Source of the DNA: JAWXUE01 sp044432865 | GTDB lineage: Bacteria; Bacillota_I; Bacilli_A; Acholeplasmatales; Anaeroplasmataceae | DNA: 5,369 bases | Direction: 5' to 3' | NCBI GenBank assembly: GCA_044432865.1 | Contig: JAWXUF010000055.1 | Span: 1 to 5,369, forward strand | In this document: positions 1 through 5,369 of the stretch, one piece after another | Layout of the letters: every line of letters begins with the position of its first letter | How positions within the stretch are numbered: position 1 is the stretch's first letter | Program-made: the position numbers and the translations under genes | The notes under the pieces: generated by a model | The model's database searches: none | What the model was told of the DNA's origin: nothing | The model's input: the letters and a program-made list of their open reading frames with translations, nothing else

Positions 1-376
1 TGTTGATTGACTCTTTAGCGAATATATATCCAATAATAATGAAGTTAAAACCAATGTTAATAGTGAATAATATACCTAGTGTCAAATATGATAATATCTT
101 CGATAATATCAATAAAGATGATTCTAAAAAACTTTCAAAGGATATAAATGATGATAAAAAATTATTAGTTGTTTCTTCTAGTGATCCTATGAAGTCATCT
201 ACTACTGTGTTATTTTTATCTACATATATATCAAAAAAAGTTTTAATTTTTTCAGATGAGAATACTTCTTTAATTCTGTTAATACCATAAGAGAAATTAT
301 TTAAATTAAATAATATCAGTGTAGCAATTAATGCTACAACTGATACTATTGTAATTATTACAATTCTTTTCTTCAT
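1..376 (-). CDS. Membrane protein, 3' end outside window (first 125 aa), function unknown
   Basis: The frame opens at the ATG that shares one base with the preceding TAA and stays open to the left edge, giving 125 complete codons. The N-terminus is MKKRIV followed by a hydrophobic helix to about residue 23, either a signal anchor or an uncleaved signal. Residues about 32-85 form a polar, probably helical segment with acidic patches (VDDFIGSLEETTNN). Residues about 87-119 are strongly hydrophobic, long enough for one or two membrane spans, ending at AKESIN where the window stops. The only upstream Shine-Dalgarno-like bases (AGGA) are 11 bases from the ATG, so translation probably depends on coupling to the 58-aa gene. 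Two hydrophobic ends around a polar middle, downstream of a large anchored protein, is loosely reminiscent of filamentous-phage pVI, but I see no sequence identity to support that name. A plus-strand open frame over the same bases (3..290) is judged a shadow. Confidence 0.8.
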   Translation of the reverse strand, partial: MKKRIVIITIVSVVALIATLILFNLNNFSYGINRIKEVFSSEKIKTFFDIYVDKNNTVVDDFIGSLEETTNNFLSSFISFESFLESSLLILSKILSYLTLGILFTINIGFNFIIIGYIFAKESIN

Positions 377-552
377 TAAAACAAGAATCCTATTATTAAT
401 TTAATTATTGCTATTACTATTTTAATTATCTTTATTATTATGAATAATGATATTAGTATAACAATACATTTAATTATTGGGTTTGTTTCTATTAGGTCAA
501 AAATTGTATCAAAGCTGATTGTGAATAAGAAATTAGTGATGATATAAATCAC
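376..552 (-). CDS. Small single-span membrane protein, 58 aa, GTG start
   Basis: This short gene is easily missed because it has no ATG. It starts with GTG, directly after an in-frame TAA, so 58 residues is the maximum length. GGAG sits 7 bases before the GTG, inside the 3' end of the preceding gene. The GTG shares GTGA with that gene's TGA stop, and its own TAA shares its last A with the next ATG (TAATG). The peptide has a mildly hydrophobic N-terminus, an acidic segment around residues 14-22 (FDTIFDLIE), one Cys (29), and a long Ile-rich membrane span from about 26 to 57 with regularly spaced Lys (41, 44, 51). Acidic N-terminal half, hydrophobic middle and Lys-bearing C-terminal half resemble the general layout of filamentous-phage coat proteins, but also of many small membrane peptides. 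Function unknown. Coupling and the ribosome binding site support a real gene. Confidence 0.77.
   Translation of the reverse strand: MIYIITNFLFTISFDTIFDLIETNPIIKCIVILISLFIIIKIIKIVIAIIKLIIGFLF
388..391 (-). promoter_or_regulatory. Weak ribosome binding site before the left-edge gene
   Basis: AGGA is 11 bases before the ATG at 376, longer than usual spacing. The TAATG stop/start overlap suggests initiation mostly by ribosomes finishing the 58-aa gene. Confidence 0.4.
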
Positions 553-2384
553 TTAGTTTCTCCACTGGTTCCTGAAGGCTTATTAGATTTTTTAGAAATT
601 TCTTTTATTTGCTTAACATGCTCTTCATAATCTTTCTTCTTAGATTTATAAACAATATCATTAATACTTCGATCATATGTATTTTTTAATTTCTCAAGAT
701 TTTTTTGTTTTTTAATCTCAGCTTTTTCAATCTTTTCATTAATAAGATTTTCATTGATTTTTATTTCTTTCTCTTTTGATATATCTGTATTTATTTTATA
801 ATTCTCTTTTGCTTCTTTTAACTTTTGCTTTTGTCTACGTTTCTCTTGCTTAAGTCTTAGTTTAGCTTCTTTATCGGTTCTAGGAACATAAGTTTTTTCT
901 TCTTGCTTAGGTTCTTCCTTTTTCTGATAAGGTTGCTGCATTGGCATAAACATTGGGAACATATAAGGGAAAGGAGCTTGTGGAACCATATTATTAGAAT
1001 TGTTATTTTCTTGAACTTTTGGTTCTGTCTTTTTCCCTATAGGAACACCCTTGACGAATTTTATTAAGATTTGTATTATCTTAATAATAAATGAGACTAT
1101 ATAGATTACTGCAATAACACATAGAAATATAAGAACTAATTTTGTAGCTAATACTATTGCATCCCATCCATTTGAAAAGAAGTTTTGGATATTATCTAAT
1201 ATATCCCAAAATCCATCAGTTTCAGTATTTGTGATTAGTGTTGGATCGAATATGCTTACAGTAGTTCCATCTACAGTATCCATGTATACTGGCACATCAT
1301 ATTCTTGTCCAGTCATAATAAAGTTTAGTCTTAAAACTTCAAAGTCTGAAATTTTTTGATAGTCTTCTTCTGGTTGTGTTGATTTATCAAACCAATTCCA
1401 ACCATTAGAATCATAATTTAAGTGCATTTTATATTTGTAAATAGTGTTACCATTATAGGCAGCATATGAACCTTCTTCGAATCCTTGATATTTAGATAAA
1501 CCGAACAGTCCTCCACCAACAACTTCTGTAGTAAGTGATTTTACAATTGATATTTCTCCTGACTTCGCCCATAGTTGATACCATTTTTTATCATCAGAAT
1601 CTAGTTTATATGAAACATCTACTCTGTATACTCTATCAATATCGATTGGTGTATTAAAGAATACTTGATGATAGTAACCACCAAAATTCAAATCATAATA
1701 AGATTGTGCAACACAATCATCTATAATTGCATATGATAATGTACAAAGTTGAAGTATATCTCTTTCGTTATATTTAGGTACAACTTTAAAATCAAAATTA
1801 GCTTCTTTTTTCATCTCAAAATTATATTGACCTGTTGTATCAGTTGCATAGTTAGGATCTAATCTAGCTTTAAAATTTGTAATATCATATTTTGAAGTAT
1901 TAAAGTCTACTCCTTTATAATGCCAATCATCTATTGAGGTATGTATTTGTGTTGCATGTACATAAGTTCCTGTACCATACCCCCATGATGTAGTATTGAA
2001 ATTGTATTGTTTACCATTAGCGGCTATATCTGTATAAGTTTTTCCATTACATGTAAATTCATATATACCAAATGATGAACTACTTGTTTTATCACTAGTC
2101 CATAGTAAGTATAATCTACCAAAATCATCTACCCAATCATCTTGTGGATCTTCTGAAGAACAGTCCCAATATAATCCAACGTAGGCATTTGGTTCTAAAT
2201 AACCAGGTGATAAATCCAATGATCCTAATACTCTATCAAAAAATTCATCCGGATACTCAAATATTGTACGAGATTGTACATTGTTTGAGTATAAGCTTAT
2301 TGCTTCACCACCAGAAGCGGATGCTCCTGTAGGTGATGAAATAATTGTAAATATTGTAATTATTAATAATATAAGTTTTTTCAT
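549..2384 (-). CDS. Secreted-domain membrane protein with cytoplasmic basic coiled-coil tail, 611 aa, function unknown
   Basis: I do not recognise the family. A signal peptide covers about residues 1-23 (KK, a hydrophobic core, then A-S-A before Ser24). The ectodomain, about 24-405, is rich in Trp, Tyr and Asp and has four Cys (75, 112, 214, 224) that could form disulfides. One transmembrane helix lies at about 411-434, followed by a K-I-I-Q basic edge. Inside the cell comes a Pro/Met/Phe-rich linker (about 466-487), then about 110 residues (about 500-600) dense in Lys, Glu, Arg and Gln that look like a strongly basic coiled coil, ending in a flexible Ser/Gly/Thr tail. The protein could link an outside structure to a cytoplasmic partner (ATPase, nucleic acid or scaffold); that is inference. 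The ATG is supported by AGAGGTG just upstream, which overlaps the previous stop. Its TGA stop overlaps the GTG of the next gene. At least 11 Trp residues are all TGG, so the standard code applies. Confidence 0.9.
   Translation of the reverse strand: MKKLILLIITIFTIISSPTGASASGGEAISLYSNNVQSRTIFEYPDEFFDRVLGSLDLSPGYLEPNAYVGLYWDCSSEDPQDDWVDDFGRLYLLWTSDKTSSSSFGIYEFTCNGKTYTDIAANGKQYNFNTTSWGYGTGTYVHATQIHTSIDDWHYKGVDFNTSKYDITNFKARLDPNYATDTTGQYNFEMKKEANFDFKVVPKYNERDILQLCTLSYAIIDDCVAQSYYDLNFGGYYHQVFFNTPIDIDRVYRVDVSYKLDSDDKKWYQLWAKSGEISIVKSLTTEVVGGGLFGLSKYQGFEEGSYAAYNGNTIYKYKMHLNYDSNGWNWFDKSTQPEEDYQKISDFEVLRLNFIMTGQEYDVPVYMDTVDGTTVSIFDPTLITNTETDGFWDILDNIQNFFSNGWDAIVLATKLVLIFLCVIAVIYIVSFIIKIIQILIKFVKGVPIGKKTEPKVQENNNSNNMVPQAPFPYMFPMFMPMQQPYQKKEEPKQEEKTYVPRTDKEAKLRLKQEKRRQKQKLKEAKENYKINTDISKEKEIKINENLINEKIEKAEIKKQKNLEKLKNTYDRSINDIVYKSKKKDYEEHVKQIKEISKKSNKPSGTSGETK
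560..563 (-). promoter_or_regulatory. Ribosome binding site of the 58-aa GTG-start gene
   Basis: GGAG lies 7 bases upstream of the GTG at 552, within the Gly-Glu codons near the end of the 611-aa gene. Good spacing is the main evidence that this GTG is a true start. Confidence 0.7.
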
Positions 2385-2388
2385 ATTA

Positions 2389-2395
2389 CACCTCT
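2389..2395 (-). promoter_or_regulatory. Ribosome binding site of the 611-aa gene, overlapping the upstream stop
   Basis: AGAGGTG lies 4 bases before the ATG at 2384 and overlaps the TAG stop (2394-2396) of the large surface-protein gene. It fixes the start of the 611-aa protein and means that ribosomes ending on the first gene sit on the initiation site of the second. Confidence 0.85.
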
Positions 2396-5369
2396 AGTTA
2401 ATAAAAAAATATATTACTTTCTTTATGATTTTAAAAACACCGAAGCATAACAAAATGATTATTACTACTGAAACTGATGTAAATATAGTTGCTAAAATTG
2501 TATTATTTTCAATCTTATCTTTTAAATCATCAAAAAAATTATTATTTCCATCAGATTCAGTACTTAGTGATTTTTTCTCTACAAAATCAAGTGATTTTTT
2601 ATTAAATTGTGAGTAAATACTTGGGAATTTAATAGTTGCATTAGATACAACATTAATATCATCTAAAACTATGATATTCATTGTATATGTGTATGTATTT
2701 GTATTCCACAAGTAATTACTTGTTTTAGAAATAGTTTGTTCTTTTGTTAAATCATGTACTTCAAAATCTAAATAATCAAACATAATATATGGAAATAAAG
2801 TTGTATATGCTTGATATATATCATCTGCTGTATATCCATTATTTTGAGTTTCAATTATTAAATTATAATAATGTAATTCAGTTGAATGTACAGATATAAA
2901 TTCTAAATTTGTATTAATTATTTCATACATGATTGTTATGAAGCTTCCAATTATTTCTCCGTCTTTTGTTAACCTAACAGATAAATAACCTTCTGTTGAA
3001 ACTTCTATATTAAAGTCATAATCAAGGAAATTAGAAAGTGGTTTACCATTATCTAACAACATATAAAGTGAAGCTATATTAATTACTTCTTCGATAGTAT
3101 AGTTAGATGTGTAAAATATTTGTGTAACTAAATTGACACCTTCTAACAAATCTGATGTATCAACATATGTTTCATCATTTTCTATTTCTCCAGTAATTAT
3201 TCCTTCATAATTCGTTACTGTTGATTTTAATTTATTTTTGTTAACAATATTTACAGTACCATAATGAGTATCTACATTTAAATAATCAACTTTAAAGATA
3301 ACTTTAGTACTGTATAAAAATTCATCAAATAGCAATGTAGTTTGAATTTCGCTCATCTTTGGTTCGTTTACTAAGTTTGTTGAAAACATTTTACTTTGGT
3401 ATGTGATATCAGTATTTAATCCATCATATACTTTAAAAACCTCATCCATTGTAACTCCAGTGTTGCTTACATCTGTAATGATATAAGTGAAATGAAAGTC
3501 TTGGTTTGTTAATGCTATGAATGGTAAATTTGAATTTTCTACTAAATAAATATTTACTGTTTGTTCTACTAATACTACATTATCTTTAATAGCAGTATAT
3601 ATAATTACTCCATCTTTTAATGTTACAGTAGTTTTAATTGAACCATCATATACAAATACTCTAGAGTTATCATGAAGTAACATTGAATCAACTACTACTT
3701 TTAATACTCTTTCTAGAGAATAATGCTCTGTATAGTAAATTTCATTTAACACTTGATATCCATTTGATAATTCTGTTGTATCTACATATGTAGGTGGCGT
3801 ATATTCTTCAAATACAGCTTCTAGTACTGTGTCTTCTCTAAGAGGATAATAGAAATTATATAATTGTCCATCAACATACCATCCAATAAATTTATATCCT
3901 TCTTTAGTAGGATCTGCTGGTTGTGTTGGTATTGAATCATATTCTTCAGTGATTGATTCATATAATTCACTATCAACCATATAATCAATTGTAATGTAGT
4001 TAGTTTCTTCTAGTTCAAAACTAGTATCTTTAATATCGAAAGTAACTAGATGTATAATATCAAATGCTATATAAACTGATTCTTCATTGTAATATTCTTT
4101 ATCTAAATTTACTGTTTCATATAAAGAGTAATAAGATGTCCCAATATCATCACAGTTTGATAAGAAGTCTAATAGTAAGTCTTCGTTAGTTACACCATCC
4201 ATAAATCCTGATATAATTATTAATTTTCCCCCATAACAAATGTATGGAATCGCATATTCAAATTCTGATGAAACAGTACATATTTTAAATTTGTATTCTG
4301 TTGATGTATTAGCTGTTATAAAAGTAATTTCATATTCAGTAACTTTTAAATATTGATAAGTTGTTATATATGAATATGATCCTTCTAAAGTTTCCCCATC
4401 ATCATTGATTAAATGTTTCATTGCATTATCAAATAATAAATCTAGCATTACTGAATCATTAATATAGATTGATACATTTTCAGCTATGAAGATATTTGAT
4501 TCATAAAATCCTTCAATTTTATTTTCTTCTAATTGTTTAGTAATAGATGAATTTGATTCTAGTGTTATACCAGATTCTAATGCAGTTAATATACCTGTTT
4601 CGATTTCATCAAGTGTATAATCAAAATCATCTACTATGTAATCATTACCATCAAAAGATGTATAAGTTTGTTCTATTGAATACTCTGATTGATTATAATA
4701 TTCTACTTTAGGAAATAAAGAAGAATTTAAAATAATCAATTCATACTTCTCTGCATATTCATATGGAATGTATATTTTTTCAATTGAATTTGGTGCTGAG
4801 TATAATGATAATTCAGCTTGTCCTTCTAGATAGTAATATCTAATTGCTTTAGTATTATTTAATGCACCAAAATACTTATATGTTGAATCAATATAATTAG
4901 AAAGTACTACTTCGTTTAAAGATCCGTAACATCTAATCCATGATGTATTTAAAGCTACTAAAGTTAAATCTGGAGTATCATAATACCAATCAATTTTATT
5001 TGAAAATTGCATATCAATTTTAGATACTCTATCATCGTAGTCAACTATATTAATTGACGCATCAGGAACATTCATATATGTTGTACCTACGACATAATTT
5101 GTTGTAGCAAGTACATTTTGATTTATATCTAAGTGTTCACTTGTTAATAGTTTATCTTTTGAATATTCTAAGTCATTTAGAGTTAGTTCTTGAAATGTTA
5201 TTGGAGCATTTATTGCATTTAATAAATTCATTTCATTAAGTGAATTTACTTCCTCTTGAATATAAATATTCATTTCATCTACATAATAATAATTTTCTAT
5301 TTTTGTAGTTTGTATTGCTGATGCAGCTTCTGTTAAAGTTGCATTGTACATACCTTCACTGCTCCAGCA
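2394..5369 (-). CDS. Large C-terminally anchored surface protein (adhesin-like), 5' end outside window
   Basis: This is probably an extracellular adhesion or receptor-binding protein anchored in the membrane by its C-terminus; its ligand is unknown. The frame stays open to the window edge. An internal ATG at 5351 would give 985 residues, but it has no signal peptide and its only purine-rich stretch (GAAGG) lies 1 base away, so the real start is probably beyond 5369. Numbering from that ATG: a weak BspA/LRR_5-like region lies at about 127-217, a probable divergent repeat domain at about 280-432, an InlB/Flg_new-type repeat at about 436-515 (PTKEGYKFIGWYVDG), and two clear tandem repeats start at 521 and 728. 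A polar linker at about 915-938 leads to a transmembrane helix at about 951-972 and a short basic tail (KIIKK). It is rich in Tyr, Asn, Thr, Asp and Glu and poor in Cys. There is no LPXTG motif. The next gene starts 9 bases downstream. Membrane topology is a firm inference; adhesion is inferred from the domains only. Confidence 0.85.
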   Translation of the reverse strand, partial: CWSSEGMYNATLTEAASAIQTTKIENYYYVDEMNIYIQEEVNSLNEMNLLNAINAPITFQELTLNDLEYSKDKLLTSEHLDINQNVLATTNYVVGTTYMNVPDASINIVDYDDRVSKIDMQFSNKIDWYYDTPDLTLVALNTSWIRCYGSLNEVVLSNYIDSTYKYFGALNNTKAIRYYYLEGQAELSLYSAPNSIEKIYIPYEYAEKYELIILNSSLFPKVEYYNQSEYSIEQTYTSFDGNDYIVDDFDYTLDEIETGILTALESGITLESNSSITKQLEENKIEGFYESNIFIAENVSIYINDSVMLDLLFDNAMKHLINDDGETLEGSYSYITTYQYLKVTEYEITFITANTSTEYKFKICTVSSEFEYAIPYICYGGKLIIISGFMDGVTNEDLLLDFLSNCDDIGTSYYSLYETVNLDKEYYNEESVYIAFDIIHLVTFDIKDTSFELEETNYITIDYMVDSELYESITEEYDSIPTQPADPTKEGYKFIGWYVDGQLYNFYYPLREDTVLEAVFEEYTPPTYVDTTELSNGYQVLNEIYYTEHYSLERVLKVVVDSMLLHDNSRVFVYDGSIKTTVTLKDGVIIYTAIKDNVVLVEQTVNIYLVENSNLPFIALTNQDFHFTYIITDVSNTGVTMDEVFKVYDGLNTDITYQSKMFSTNLVNEPKMSEIQTTLLFDEFLYSTKVIFKVDYLNVDTHYGTVNIVNKNKLKSTVTNYEGIITGEIENDETYVDTSDLLEGVNLVTQIFYTSNYTIEEVINIASLYMLLDNGKPLSNFLDYDFNIEVSTEGYLSVRLTKDGEIIGSFITIMYEIINTNLEFISVHSTELHYYNLIIETQNNGYTADDIYQAYTTLFPYIMFDYLDFEVHDLTKEQTISKTSNYLWNTNTYTYTMNIIVLDDINVVSNATIKFPSIYSQFNKKSLDFVEKKSLSTESDGNNNFFDDLKDKIENNTILATIFTSVSVVIIILLCFGVFKIIKKVIYFFIN
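2652..3170 (-). repeat. Protein repeat domain, copy 2, in the large surface protein
   Basis: Residues about 728-900 form the second copy, opening with TYVDTSDL and keeping the landmarks IFYT, YMLL, NTNLEFI and GYTADDI in the same order as copy 1. It sits just before the linker and membrane anchor. The copies are diverged, so this is an old duplication and not a recent DNA repeat. Confidence 0.75.
3252..3791 (-). repeat. Protein repeat domain, copy 1, in the large surface protein
   Basis: Residues about 521-700 (numbered from the ATG at 5351) form the first of two related domains. It opens with TYVDT and has later landmarks IYYT, SMLL, ENSNL and GVTMDEV. Against copy 2, residues 522-559 match 729-766 at 15 of 38 positions without gaps, and 606-645 match 813-852 at 13 of 40, both at an offset of 207 residues. 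No known family recognised; the pattern looks like alternating beta strands with one short helix. Confidence 0.75.
3807..4046 (-). other. InlB B-repeat / Listeria-Bacteroides (Flg_new-type) domain segment
   Basis: Residues about 436-515 of the large surface protein fit the known pattern: an opening VTFDI strand, a central IPTQPADPTKEGYKFIGWY core, then a D-G-Q-x-Y-x-F segment and a closing TVLEAVFEE strand. The P-x-x-P-T-(K/R)-E-G-Y-x-F-x-G-W-Y signature is typical of these small beta domains in surface proteins of Bacillota and Bacteroidota, where they act as spacers or binding modules. Confidence 0.8.
4056..4514 (-). repeat. Possible third, highly diverged copy of the same repeat domain
   Basis: Residues about 280-432 lie before the InlB-type repeat. 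GVTNEDLLLDFL aligns by eye with GVTMDEVFKVYDGL and GYTADDIYQAYTTL of the other copies, and is preceded by a similar Pro/aromatic-Ile strand (IPYI, LPFI, LEFI) and followed by similar strand-rich sequence. Overall identity is low and the boundaries are approximate. Confidence 0.4.

Noticed and set aside
3..290. Plus-strand open frame of 95 codons
   Set aside because: It lies wholly opposite the left-edge membrane-protein frame, which has better context (coupled start, N-terminal membrane helix, same strand as all neighbours). It has no ribosome binding site visible in the window.
320..338. Inverted repeat with 7-bp arms (TGTAGCA / TGCTACA) and a 5-base loop
   Set aside because: It lies inside the first membrane helix codons of the left-edge gene and has no T-run after it, so it is not a terminator; probably incidental.
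549..551. Possible TGA-as-Trp (Mycoplasma code) readthrough
   Set aside because: It would add only about 20 residues to the 611-aa protein and destroy the coupling logic. All Trp codons in that gene are TGG and no internal TGA occurs in frame.
2144..2332. Plus-strand open frame of 62 codons
   Set aside because: It is antisense to the N-terminal part of the 611-aa protein, with no convincing ribosome binding site; AT-rich coding DNA gives such shadows.
2385..2393. Possible promoter or terminator between the two large genes
   Set aside because: The gap is only 9 bases and is filled by the ribosome binding site; no hairpin or -10/-35 pair is supported.
2425..2616. Plus-strand open frame of 63 codons
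   Set aside because: It is antisense to the membrane anchor and linker of the large surface protein and shows no features of its own.

Overview
The window holds one continuous, tightly packed block of genes, all on the minus strand. Read in transcription order (right to left) these are a very large surface protein (2394..5369, cut by the right edge), a 611-residue membrane-spanning protein (549..2384), a 58-residue membrane peptide with a GTG start (376..552), and a membrane protein cut by the left edge (1..376). No stretch longer than a few bases lacks a gene. I see no RNA gene, CRISPR array, IS element, internal promoter or terminator. The promoter should lie beyond 5369 and the end of the operon beyond position 1.

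The DNA is very AT-rich (roughly 30% GC by eye). The ribosome binding sites are Bacillota-like (AGAGGTG, GGAG). The surface protein carries an InlB/Listeria-Bacteroides-type repeat and a weak BspA-like leucine-rich region. All this suggests a low-GC, probably host-associated Bacillota or a close relative, or a mobile element of one. Tryptophan is encoded by TGG at many positions and TGA serves as a stop, so the standard bacterial code fits and the Mycoplasma code does not.

The four genes look like a translationally coupled unit. The gap after gene 1 is 9 bases and the next ribosome binding site overlaps its stop codon. Genes 2 and 3 share GTGA, and genes 3 and 4 share the A of TAATG. All four products are membrane proteins. 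The first two put large domains outside the cell, and the second also puts a long basic coiled-coil tail inside. The first three share a look-alike membrane anchor: a short F/W-D-x-(L/I)-x-D-x-I segment, a hydrophobic span, and then a K-I-I-(K/Q) motif.

I cannot name any gene with certainty. Two readings seem possible. One is the virion-tip and assembly module of an inovirus-like (filamentous phage) element, where a large adhesin with a C-terminal anchor precedes small hydrophobic proteins. The other is a cell-surface adhesion or conjugation complex. The sequence to the left of position 1 would decide, because a Zot/pI-type ATPase there would support the phage reading.
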